The position numbers and the translations under genes were made by a program. The notes under the pieces were generated by a model. The model was given only the letters and a program-made list of their open reading frames with translations. It was not told where the DNA came from and made no database searches. This document shows positions 51,522 to 59,298 of a stretch of 64,000 bases of DNA, one piece after another. Source of the stretch: Oscillospiraceae bacterium (GTDB taxonomy: Bacteria > Bacillota > Clostridia > Oscillospirales > Ruminococcaceae). Position 1 is the stretch's first letter. Each line of letters begins with the position of its first letter. The DNA lies in contig JAFWVK010000024.1 in the NCBI GenBank assembly GCA_017518255.1, positions 31,117 to 95,116 on the forward strand. The letters run 5' to 3'.

Positions 51522-52169
51522 ATGTTTCAGTATGAAAAAGCTTTGCAGTATCCTGTGAAAATCGCCCGCCCGAATGCCAGACTCGCCAAGATGATTATGT
51601 CACAGCTCGGCGGTCCGAACGGGGAACTCGGAGCATCCATGCGGTATCTGAATCAGAGATACACAATGCCGCTGAGAGAATTGCAGGGACTTCTGACTGA
51701 TATCGGCACGGAAGAACTGTCTCACATGGAGATGGTTTCCGCGATTGTATACCAGCTGACCAAGGGCATGACACCGGAGCAGCTGGAGGCGCAGGGATTT
51801 GCGGATTATTTCGTGGATCACACAACCGGTATTTATCCGGTCAGTGCATCGGGCATACCGTTTTCGGCAGCCACATTCCAGTCGGTCGGAGATGCTGTTG
51901 CAGATCTGAACGAAGATCTTGCGGCGGAGCAGAAAGCGCGAACAACCTATGACAACATTCTCCGTCTTGCCGATGACCCGGATGTGCGGGATGTCATCCG
52001 TTTTCTCCGCGAGCGGGAAATTGTTCACTATCAGCGTTTCGGAGAAGGTCTGAGGCTCATTCAGGATCATCTGAGCCGTTATACGGATTATCCGGATAAT
52101 CCGTATGCAACGAATCCTTCCTTTGATCCGCCTGTGCCGCGCCCGCAGCCCCGTCCGCGCAAAAAGTAA
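51522..52169 (+). CDS. cotJC: Spore coat protein CotJC, manganese-catalase-like
   Basis: The 215-residue product has the manganese catalase motifs GELGASMRYLNQRY near 34-47, GTEELSHMEMV near 65-75, LNEDLAAEQKART near 130-142 and FLREREIVHYQRFGE near 163-177. These contain the Glu and His ligands for a dimanganese centre. The C-terminus is Pro/Arg-rich. CotJC is a spore coat component with catalase-like fold. Its start follows the cotJB stop without gap, behind AAAGGAGG. It suggests the organism can sporulate or descends from a sporulating lineage. Confidence 0.93.
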   Translation: MFQYEKALQYPVKIARPNARLAKMIMSQLGGPNGELGASMRYLNQRYTMPLRELQGLLTDIGTEELSHMEMVSAIVYQLTKGMTPEQLEAQGFADYFVDHTTGIYPVSASGIPFSAATFQSVGDAVADLNEDLAAEQKARTTYDNILRLADDPDVRDVIRFLREREIVHYQRFGEGLRLIQDHLSRYTDYPDNPYATNPSFDPPVPRPQPRPRKK

Positions 52170-52172
52170 CGA

Positions 52173-52199
52173 AATGCCGCCCGAAATTCGGGCGGCATT
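52173..52199. terminator. Bidirectional terminator after cotJC
   Basis: A near-perfect inverted repeat AATGCCGCCCGAA/TTCGGGCGGCATT lies between the convergent cotJC and cytidylate-kinase-like genes. Confidence 0.75.
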
Positions 52200-52206
52200 C
52201 TGCGGT

Positions 52207-52815
52207 TTATACGTTTTTAATCAGGTCAACCAGAATATCCGTGACCGAAGCGATTCCCAGTTTTCCGGTATTCAGAATCAGGTGATAATTGGAACGGGAA
52301 CCCCAGTCCATACCGGTATAGTAATTGTAATGACGCCGGCGGTGCTTGTCATGTCTGCTGACAATTGTATAAGCTTTGTCCGGATCGTCACCGTAGTGTT
52401 CGATCGCACGTTTGACACGGAAATCGAGGTCTGCCGTAATAAAGACGCTGAACAGACTCGGATGGTCGCGGAGAATATAATCAGCACAGCGCCCGACGAA
52501 AACGGCAGAGCGGTTTTCGTTTGCGAGCTTGGTGATGATTTTGCTCTGTGTCAGGAATACATAATCCTGCGGCAGAGCTTCTGCCTCACCGTAGGATGAA
52601 AAGGATCCGGCGACCGACAGATTGAAAAGAAAAGAATTGGTCATCCGTTCCTCGTTTTCCTGAATATATTTAGTGGAATAGCCGCACTGATCGGCAGTCA
52701 TATCAATGAGTTTCCGGTCGAAAACCGGAATTTCCAAACGCTCCGAAATGCTCTGTGCAATTTCTCTGCCGCCGCTTCCGTATTCACGGCTGATGGTGAG
52801 TAAGATCGGTTTCAT
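52207..52815 (-). CDS. Cytidylate kinase-like family protein
   Basis: The 202-residue product starts at 52815 behind GGGAGGG. A P-loop is at ISREYGSGGREIAQ (residues 8-21), followed by FDRKLIDM and FVGRCADYIL near 108-117, the latter typical of the cytidylate-kinase-like (AAA_26) family, and RRHYNYYTGMDWG near 160-172. Family members resemble bacterial CMP kinase but lack its full substrate domain, and their substrate is not established. It is a single gene with a consensus promoter. Confidence 0.87.
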   Translation of the reverse strand: MKPILLTISREYGSGGREIAQSISERLEIPVFDRKLIDMTADQCGYSTKYIQENEERMTNSFLFNLSVAGSFSSYGEAEALPQDYVFLTQSKIITKLANENRSAVFVGRCADYILRDHPSLFSVFITADLDFRVKRAIEHYGDDPDKAYTIVSRHDKHRRRHYNYYTGMDWGSRSNYHLILNTGKLGIASVTDILVDLIKNV

Positions 52816-52915
52816 AATTGTCCCTCCCGGATAAAAATCAAACTTATTGTGAATATCGCTGTAATTTGATTTTAATATTGATATGAAAACTATTGATATT
52901 ATAAATATCAGTTTT

Positions 52916-52944
52916 ATTATAACAGAGTCTATGCTGTTTGTCAA
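52916..52944 (-). promoter_or_regulatory. Promoter of the cytidylate-kinase-like gene
   Basis: On the minus strand TTGACA, a 17-bp spacer and TATAAT are fully consensus, about 100 bases before the start. Confidence 0.88.
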
Positions 52945-52976
52945 TGGGATATTCAAAAAATAATCAGATTAAGGAT

Positions 52977-53609
52977 TCAGATTCCGGAATCTTTCGCAAA
53001 ACGGAGAATTTCATCATAAATGAACGAAAAATCCGTATTGTCAGCGGCAAAAGCATCCAGCGTTTGATGTTTGAGCAGCGCAGCGGCTGTCATGACTGCC
53101 TGACTGTTGATTTCGCGGAATTTTTCCAGAATAGGGTTACAGCTCCCCTGCCCTGTTCTTTTCAGCTCATAATAGCTTTGCAAGACCAGCTGTACCAGTT
53201 CCGGTTCTCCGCCCGTATGCCTGTAATCCTCGCTTTTGCTGCGGATATACGGAAGTTCGGACATCCGGTCTGCGCAGCCGCAATAAGGGTCGCGTGCAGC
53301 GTAGCGAAGATGCCTGATATTCGACATCACTGCCGTCCCCATGCACATCGGGCATGGTTCCATTGTCGTGTATAGAACAACGGATTTGAGATCGCAGGTT
53401 TCGGAATTCAGTCTGCGCAGCGCATTTGTCTCTGCGTGGGCAATTTTCCGGTTTATCTGATCCGGTTCGGAAGTCCGGTTATGCTCTCTGACAAGCAAAT
53501 TGCCGCTGCGGTCAAAGACGGCGGCTCCGATCGGGATATTTCCGAGCCGGAATGCTGTCCACGCTTCTTCAAATGCGGTCTGCCACTTTGCAGATAACTC
53601 TTTCCACAC
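52977..53609 (-). CDS. CMP/dCMP-type nucleoside deaminase
   Basis: The 210-residue product begins at a GTG behind GGAGGTGACT. The zinc deaminase motifs are HAETNAL near 58-64 (His ligand and proton-shuttling Glu) and MEPCPMCMGTAV near 82-93 (two Cys ligands). Residues 100-125 (ARDPYCGCADRM) are a further Cys-rich stretch. The C-terminal 60 residues extend beyond a typical guanine or tRNA adenosine deaminase. The family hydrolyses an exocyclic amine of a base, nucleoside or tRNA, but this substrate cannot be fixed. It has its own promoter. Confidence 0.88.
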   Translation of the reverse strand: MWKELSAKWQTAFEEAWTAFRLGNIPIGAAVFDRSGNLLVREHNRTSEPDQINRKIAHAETNALRRLNSETCDLKSVVLYTTMEPCPMCMGTAVMSNIRHLRYAARDPYCGCADRMSELPYIRSKSEDYRHTGGEPELVQLVLQSYYELKRTGQGSCNPILEKFREINSQAVMTAAALLKHQTLDAFAADNTDFSFIYDEILRFAKDSGI

Positions 53610-53640
53610 AGGCAGTCACCTCCGTAAAATCATTGGATAC

Positions 53641-53669
53641 ATTATACAGCAGCCGTCGTGTTCTGTCAA
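53641..53669 (-). promoter_or_regulatory. Promoter of the nucleoside deaminase gene
   Basis: On the minus strand TTGACA, a 17-bp spacer and TATAAT are fully consensus. Confidence 0.88.
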
Positions 53670-53771
53670 TAGAAACATGTCCCGGCGCCCTCCGGCATGT
53701 CCGCGCAGCACGTACAACCGTATTCACAAAAAGCACATTTTTACAGTGCGAAAGTTTGTGAATCCCAACTA

Positions 53772-53800
53772 TTGATTTTTCTGAGAAAATCGACTATACT
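53772..53800 (+). promoter_or_regulatory. Promoter of the aspartate kinase gene
   Basis: TTGATT, a 17-bp spacer and TATACT lie about 40 bases before the start. The short leader leaves no room for a lysine riboswitch. Confidence 0.75.
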
Positions 53801-53839
53801 ATATTTTGAAAATATCAGACTGAAAGGAAGCATTTTGCC

Positions 53840-55219
53840 ATGTCCGAGGTTCAGATGAACAGTAAAACCGTAAAATTCGGCGGCAGCAGCCTTGCCGATG
53901 CCAATCAGTTCCGGAAGGTCCGTCAGATTATCACTTCCGATCCCGCCCGCCGCTATGTCGTTCCCTCTGCGCCGGGAAAGCGCTTTTCGGAGGATATCAA
54001 AATCACGGATCTGCTCTATACCTGCCAGAGACTTGCCTCGAACGGCGAGGATTTTTCGGAACCGCTGGAGAAAATCCGGAACAGATATCTGGAGATTGCG
54101 AAGGAGCTGGAGCTCTCCTTTGATCCGACCGATGAACTGGACCGTATTGCGTACCGGCTGAAGGAGGGTGCGACGAAGGATTACGCTGCAAGCCGCGGTG
54201 AATACCTGAACGGTTTGCTGCTTGCCGATTATCTCGGATTCCCGTTTGTGGATGCGGCAGAGGTTGTGTGCTTTAATGAGAGCGGTGTCCTTCAGATGCC
54301 GGAAACCATGATGGCAATGCGCGAAAAGCTTGCAGATATGTCCTATGCCGTGATTCCGGGATTCTACGGTGCAGGTCCGAACGGAGAAATCATCACCTTC
54401 TCCCGCGGCGGCTCCGATATTACCGGTTCACTGGTTGCAAGAGCGGTTCGTGCAGAGATTTATGAAAACTGGACGGATGTCTCCGGTGTTCTGGTTGCCG
54501 ATCCCCGGATTGTCAAGAATGCCGCTGTCATCAATACGATTACATATGAGGAACTGCGTGAGCTCTCCTATATGGGTGCAACCGTTCTGCACGAAGATGC
54601 GATTTTCCCGGTGCGCGCTGCCGGCATCCCGATCAATATCCGCAACACGAATTCACCGGAAGACCCCGGCACGCTGATTGTGGCGGGCGACAGTGCGGAT
54701 TCTGATGCGCTGACCGGCTACACCATTACCGGAATCGCCGGAAAGAAAGGCTTCTGCGCAATTAACATTCAGAAAGCAATGATGAATGCAGAGCTCGGCT
54801 TCTGCCGGAAGGTGCTGTCCGTACTGGAGGAAATGGGAATCTCCTTTGAGCATATGCCCTCCGGAATTGATACGATGTCGATTATTCTTGCGGAGGAAGC
54901 AATCAAGGGCAGGGAAAAAACCGTGCTTTCCAAAATCAGAAAAGCGGTTTCTCCCGATTTCTGCGAGATTGAACACGGAATTTCGCTGCTTGCCGTTGTG
55001 GGAAGAGGTATGCGCAGAACCCGCGGAACGGCTGCGAGAATCTTTGCTTCGCTTGCACATGCCCGTATCAATGTAAAGATGATTGACCAGGGCTCCAGCG
55101 AGCTGAATATCATCATCGGTCTGCTGGACGGCGATTTTGAAGAAGCTGTCCGCCGGATCTATGATATGTTCGTCAACAGCGCACTGTTAGAAAACAATAC
55201 CGCTTCTGCAAATAACTGA
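53840..55219 (+). CDS. Aspartate kinase
   Basis: The 459-residue product has the aspartokinase motif KFGGSSLAD at residues 12-20 and VVPSAPGKR near 40-48. GRGGSDITGSLVARAV follows near 188-203, and WTDVSGVLVADPR near 212-224. Two ACT-type regions fill the last 150 residues. The enzyme phosphorylates aspartate in the first step to lysine, threonine and methionine. The ACT domains imply allosteric control by an end product. It is a monocistronic gene between its own promoter and a strong terminator, away from other pathway genes. Confidence 0.95.
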   Translation: MSEVQMNSKTVKFGGSSLADANQFRKVRQIITSDPARRYVVPSAPGKRFSEDIKITDLLYTCQRLASNGEDFSEPLEKIRNRYLEIAKELELSFDPTDELDRIAYRLKEGATKDYAASRGEYLNGLLLADYLGFPFVDAAEVVCFNESGVLQMPETMMAMREKLADMSYAVIPGFYGAGPNGEIITFSRGGSDITGSLVARAVRAEIYENWTDVSGVLVADPRIVKNAAVINTITYEELRELSYMGATVLHEDAIFPVRAAGIPINIRNTNSPEDPGTLIVAGDSADSDALTGYTITGIAGKKGFCAINIQKAMMNAELGFCRKVLSVLEEMGISFEHMPSGIDTMSIILAEEAIKGREKTVLSKIRKAVSPDFCEIEHGISLLAVVGRGMRRTRGTAARIFASLAHARINVKMIDQGSSELNIIIGLLDGDFEEAVRRIYDMFVNSALLENNTASANN

Positions 55220-55230
55220 TTTGGAGAATA

Positions 55231-55287
55231 CAGCCGGCAGCACGAACGGATCAGGGAATCCTTTTCCGGAGCTGCCGGCTGTTTTTT
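55231..55287 (+). terminator. Terminator of the aspartate kinase gene
   Basis: An 11-bp stem CAGCCGGCAGC/GCTGCCGGCTG with a 29-base loop that itself contains a small stem is followed by TTTTTT. Confidence 0.9.
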
Positions 55288-55380
55288 CACCTGTGGAAAG
55301 GGACCGCGCTTTTCTGACCCGGCTGAGTGAATGCGCTTTGCTGCTTTTGCTGATACAGCACTCTTTTTTTCGTTTATCTA

Positions 55381-55409
55381 TTGACAAAAATTAATCAGTG
55401 TGATATAAT
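55381..55409 (+). promoter_or_regulatory. Promoter of the sortase-pilus operon
   Basis: TTGACA, a 17-bp spacer and TATAAT are fully consensus. About 145 bases of leader follow before the first gene; I see no regulatory fold in it beyond a CGGAACCTCCGTTCCG hairpin near 55513-55528. Confidence 0.88.
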
Positions 55410-55554
55410 ATGATTGTATATCTGTATGGTTGACAGGATGAGTGTTCTGTGTTTTCATGCACAGCAAATTTCTTTCCGTTGCGTTTGAATTCTCAAAAAA
55501 TCAGCCGCAGAACGGAACCTCCGTTCCGATTGATTTGCAAAGGATGTGATGCAC

Positions 55555-56268
55555 ATGAAGGAAACGGAACCTGTTTCATCTACACAGAATACGGAACCGG
55601 ATGCCGCGGCAAATCCGGAAGAGAAATCAGAATGTTCCGCCGGAGCTGATGAAGATTCCGGCAGTTATGCTGATGCTTCCGGTGAATCATCCGCCGGCAG
55701 TGCGTCCGGCACAGCGGACAGTGTACCGGAACAGCCGGAGGTTACGCCCGCAGCAGAAAAGGAAAAGCCGAAAAAGCGCAGACACTCTGCAAAATACTAT
55801 GCGGCAGTGTTTTTTGCAAAGCTTGCAGTAACGGCTTTGATCTGCTGGGCGCTGCTGACATATGTTGCCGGTATCTATATCTGTCACAGCAATTCATCGT
55901 TTCCCATGATTAAAGACGGAGATTTTTGCCTGACCTACCGCCTCGGCGAATTAAAACAGGGTGATGCGGTTGTCTACAAGCGAAACGGCAAAACATGTTT
56001 CGGCAGAGTGATTGCCGGAAGCGGCGATCAGGTCGAGATTCTGAGCGATTATATCACCGTCAATAACTACGGGATCTATGAAAACACGGTCTATCCGACA
56101 TCGCCGGAGGGATCGAAAATCACATATCCGTATACAGTGCCTGAAAACTGCGTTTTCGTTCTGAATGATTTCCGGAACGATCTGAACGACAGCAGAACAT
56201 TCGGCGGCGTCCCGCTGGATGATGTGCAGGGAAAGATTGTTTTTATCATGCGAAGACGCGGATTGTAA
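55555..56268 (+). CDS. Signal peptidase I-like protein of the pilus operon (SipA-like, Lys missing)
   Basis: The start is uncertain: AAAGGA at 55539 favours the ATG at 55555, with GTG 55546 and ATG 55549 as alternatives. The 237-residue product has a long acidic Ser/Ala/Glu N-terminus, one membrane helix (about 86-110) and a signal peptidase I fold. SNSSFPMIKDGD near 112 aligns to the catalytic Ser box, and FGRVIAGSGD near 149 to the Lys box, where canonical enzymes have KRVIG. Here the Lys is Gly. Streptococcal SipA, needed for pilus polymerisation, is known to lack the dyad and has Gly at that place. It is followed by pilin and sortase genes. Confidence 0.85.
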   Translation: MKETEPVSSTQNTEPDAAANPEEKSECSAGADEDSGSYADASGESSAGSASGTADSVPEQPEVTPAAEKEKPKKRRHSAKYYAAVFFAKLAVTALICWALLTYVAGIYICHSNSSFPMIKDGDFCLTYRLGELKQGDAVVYKRNGKTCFGRVIAGSGDQVEILSDYITVNNYGIYENTVYPTSPEGSKITYPYTVPENCVFVLNDFRNDLNDSRTFGGVPLDDVQGKIVFIMRRRGL

Positions 56269-56300
56269 ACAAGTAATCATAATTCAAGGAGGATAAAAAT

Positions 56301-57644
56301 ATGAAGCTGAAAAGATTTGCCGCCTTCACGGCATCCCTGGCATCCGCTGCAATCATGGCGGCAGCGCTGCCGCTGAATGCGCTTGCAGCCGGAACGGATT
56401 ACAGCACCGACCGTGTAAATGCGGCGGATATGGAGAGCGTTGATTTTACCAAGTATCTGGTTATGGATGTCAATGCGAATGTCCCGAATGCCGAATTTAC
56501 ATATTCCATTGCCGGCATTGATGAGGAAGATGCAATTGCAGCAACGGAAACTACGCTGGCAGTCCTTCCGGGTGTCGGTTCTCCGAAATTCAAAGCCGGC
56601 GATGAAACATCTGATACCGGAACCGCTGCCTTTACGCCGGAGGACACAACAAAGCTGGAATCCGAAAAAGGCGATGATACGGTTGAATTTGTGACTCCGG
56701 ATACGACCGACGAGAAGTATGCCCAGAAAACCATTACGCTGGATTTCTCCGAGGTAGTGTTCACGGAGCCCGGTGTCTACCGCTATATTCTGACGGAAAC
56801 CAATGATGCGCCGCAGGGCGTGACAAACGACCCCGTGATTGAGCGCACACTGGATGTCTATGTCCAGGACGCATCTACGGATGAGGCAAAACTGCTGGAA
56901 ATCGCCGCATATGTCATGTATAAGGATACGATTGACACAGCGCCGAAGATTGATAAAACAACAGAAGATCCCAATGAGGTGCCAAACGGTGCGGAAGCAT
57001 CTTCCGACAAGATCTTCAGCTATACCAATAAGTATACAACCTATGATCTGCACTTCGGCAAAGAGGTTGAAGGCAATCAGGGCTCCAAGGATAAGTATTT
57101 TGCATTTACCGTTTCCCTGAGCGGTGCTGTTGCGGGAACAAAATACACTGTCGATCTCAGCGAAGCGGATGCAGCTGCGGGTTCCAACAGTGCGACAAAA
57201 GCAGAATACAGAGGAAAAGCAAATCCAAACGTGATGATTGCCGACGAAAACGGTGAAGCGACCGCAACCTTCTATTTGCAGGACGGTCAGTATATCGTGA
57301 TTCAGGGTCTTGCTGAAAATACAGGTTATTCCGTAGAAGAGGAAGCAGAGGACTATGCATCTTCTTCCGGTACAGACCGTGAAGCAATCGCAGAGATTCC
57401 CGCACAGGGAACAGAAGGCGATGAGAGCTATGTCGATGCAGTACCGGCAAAGCCGTATAACGATTCTCCGACAGGCACCATGACCTCCGATATCTACACA
57501 GGCTATACCAATACCCGCGAGGGTGTCATTCCGACCGGTATTCTCCTTTCGATTGCTGCGCCCGCTGTGATCGGCGTGATCGTGCTGAGCGGAATCGTCA
57601 TTCTCCTCATCAGAGGCCGCAAGAGAAAAGCGGAGGAAGAATAA
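56301..57644 (+). CDS. Major pilin, Spy0128/FctA type, with sortase signal
   Basis: The 447-residue product has a signal peptide (1 to about 31) and a Spy0128-type pilin domain (about 50-190) with EPGVYRYILTET and DVYVQD. A second domain (about 250-360) follows, starting YDLHFGKEVEGN and with GQYIVIQGL, similar to pilin isopeptide domains. The sorting end is GVIPTGI (about 408), a hydrophobic helix and RGRKRK. The motif resembles the VPTG signal of streptococcal T3 pilins rather than classical LPxTG. Lys and Asn/Glu residues could form internal isopeptide bonds. The AGGAGG site lies 9 bases upstream. It is most likely the pilus shaft. Confidence 0.9.
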   Translation: MKLKRFAAFTASLASAAIMAAALPLNALAAGTDYSTDRVNAADMESVDFTKYLVMDVNANVPNAEFTYSIAGIDEEDAIAATETTLAVLPGVGSPKFKAGDETSDTGTAAFTPEDTTKLESEKGDDTVEFVTPDTTDEKYAQKTITLDFSEVVFTEPGVYRYILTETNDAPQGVTNDPVIERTLDVYVQDASTDEAKLLEIAAYVMYKDTIDTAPKIDKTTEDPNEVPNGAEASSDKIFSYTNKYTTYDLHFGKEVEGNQGSKDKYFAFTVSLSGAVAGTKYTVDLSEADAAAGSNSATKAEYRGKANPNVMIADENGEATATFYLQDGQYIVIQGLAENTGYSVEEEAEDYASSSGTDREAIAEIPAQGTEGDESYVDAVPAKPYNDSPTGTMTSDIYTGYTNTREGVIPTGILLSIAAPAVIGVIVLSGIVILLIRGRKRKAEEE

Positions 57645-57650
57645 ATCAGC

Positions 57651-58349
57651 TTGCTGAAATTCTGGAAGCAATTGAACATCCTCTATGAGCGGCTGCTTTT
57701 GATATTACTGTTCTCTGTATTCGGCATTGTCCTCTGGTGTATGTATGACAACTGGTATGTGTTCAGCTTTACACTGGACGGCAAGATTCAGAGGTATAAG
57801 CCCGGTTCGCCCGGCGCTGTCGCTCCGGAGGAGTCTCCGATCTCAGATGATATGGTTGCGTGGATTACGATTGACGGAACCAATATTGATTATCCCGTGA
57901 TGCAGGGCAGGGATAATGTCCGGTATCTGAATACAGACCCGTTCGGCTCGTATTCTCTCACCGGCAGCATTTATCTGGACTTCCGGAACAGCCCTGATTT
58001 TTCCGATCCGTATTCCCTGATTTACGGGCACCATATGGAATACGGAAAAATGTTCGGTTCTCTGGACAGTTTCCTGAATCCGGCATATCTGGAACAGCAT
58101 AAACACGGAGAGTTGATTATCGGGAAAGATGCATCGGCAATCTATTCGCTGGAGGTGTTTGCTGCCTTGAGAGTTCCGGCAAATGACGAATCGGTCTTTG
58201 ATCCGGGAAACGGCAGGATACGCGAAACAATCACCTCGCGGAACGGATATAAGACCGGAAACAGAGATGAGCGAATCATCGGATTGTCTACCTGCGCCGA
58301 AGCAGGCGGTCTTTCCCGTACAGTTGTTTTTTGCTATATTCTGGAATAA
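57651..58349 (+). CDS. Class B-type sortase
   Basis: The 232-residue product starts at a TTG 6 bases after the pilin stop, with GGAGGAAG inside the pilin end. It has an N-terminal membrane anchor (about 16-36) and a sortase beta-barrel. The catalytic His is in LIYGHHMEYGKMF near 125, the Cys in GLSTCAE near 212 and the Arg in LSRTVVF near 219. The helix-containing long loop before the Cys and the YGHHM context are typical of class B. It probably joins the pilins to each other and to the wall. Confidence 0.93.
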   Translation: MLKFWKQLNILYERLLLILLFSVFGIVLWCMYDNWYVFSFTLDGKIQRYKPGSPGAVAPEESPISDDMVAWITIDGTNIDYPVMQGRDNVRYLNTDPFGSYSLTGSIYLDFRNSPDFSDPYSLIYGHHMEYGKMFGSLDSFLNPAYLEQHKHGELIIGKDASAIYSLEVFAALRVPANDESVFDPGNGRIRETITSRNGYKTGNRDERIIGLSTCAEAGGLSRTVVFCYILE

Positions 58350-58372
58350 TATGACGGAGGGAGGGTTTGCAG

Positions 58373-59110
58373 ATGAGTTTGATGCGCCGGTTTTTGTGCT
58401 GCGCTGCCGTTTGCATACTCTCCCTCTTTTTTGTTCCCGCCGGAGTGTGTGATGCGGAGTCTGTCTATGATCCCGTAACGGCTGAAATTCCGGTATCCTG
58501 CCTGCTGCAGAACGGCGGCGATGAGACATCTTTCCGCATTGAAATCACTGCTTTGCAGCAAACCTCTCCCCTGCCCTCTCCGGAATTCCGGATGATCCGT
58601 CCGGACAGCACAGAGTTTTTTTCGGTAACAGCGGATGAACCGGGCTCTTATCAGTACCGGATTTCGGAAATACCGGGTACGGAGCCCGGAATGATCTATG
58701 ATGATACGGTTTATCTGGTTACGGTCTATGTCGAGAACGATGAGAACGGAAAGCTCCTCTGGGCGGTTACCGCTCAGAAAGAGGAGAGTGAAGAAAAGCC
58801 GGATAAAATCGAGTTTATCAATGAAAACACCGTAACAACAACAACGACCGCGACAACAACTGCAACTTCGACGACAACAACGACGACAACGACTGCCACA
58901 GTGACGCAGACTACGACCGCAACAACGGTGACAGAAACTACAACCACAGCCACGCAGCCGAGCAGAATTGACCGCATTATCAATGTCCTGACCGGAGATT
59001 TCACACCGGTCCGGTTGTTTGTAACACTGGGAATCGGTGCTGCCGCTGTCGGTTGCACCATGATGCTGCTCCGGAAACGGAAGAATGACAGTGAGCAGGA
59101 TCTCAAATGA
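58373..59110 (+). CDS. Second pilin, FctA-like domain on a Thr-rich stalk
   Basis: The 245-residue product starts at the ATG at 58373 (a TTG two codons earlier is possible) behind GGAGGGAGG. It has a signal peptide, an FctA/Spy0128-like domain (about 35-140; EPGSYQYRISEI, DTVYLVTVYVEND), a Thr-rich stalk (about 150-195), and a C-terminal end with NVLTGDFTPV, a hydrophobic helix and RKRKND. No LPxTG is present. NVLTGD resembles the NPQTN/NVQTG-type signals used by class B sortases. It is the last gene of the operon, possibly the base or tip pilin. Confidence 0.85.
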   Translation: MSLMRRFLCCAAVCILSLFFVPAGVCDAESVYDPVTAEIPVSCLLQNGGDETSFRIEITALQQTSPLPSPEFRMIRPDSTEFFSVTADEPGSYQYRISEIPGTEPGMIYDDTVYLVTVYVENDENGKLLWAVTAQKEESEEKPDKIEFINENTVTTTTTATTTATSTTTTTTTTATVTQTTTATTVTETTTTATQPSRIDRIINVLTGDFTPVRLFVTLGIGAAAVGCTMMLLRKRKNDSEQDLK

Positions 59111-59222
59111 ATCAAGAAGCTGTAAAATCCCGTACATGGAACTTTTCCCTGTGCGGGATTTTTGATTCCGGAAAAAGCCGGAGGGAAAATGTGAATAAAT
59201 TGAAAAATCAGAGTTTTGCCCC

Positions 59223-59251
59223 TTGCATTTTACTGTAAATTATGGTAGAAT
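59223..59251 (+). promoter_or_regulatory. Promoter of the cellobiose phosphorylase gene
   Basis: TTGCAT, a 17-bp spacer and TAGAAT with TGg extended -10 lie 48 bases before the start. Confidence 0.75.
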
Positions 59252-59298
59252 GAATTTGTCTGGAGGACAGGCATTTACCATGATTTTAGGAGGATTAT

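Noticed and set aside
56277..57671. 464-codon open frame antisense to the major pilin
   Set aside because: The pilin has a signal peptide, pilin domains and a sorting signal on the plus strand. The antisense frame has none of these.
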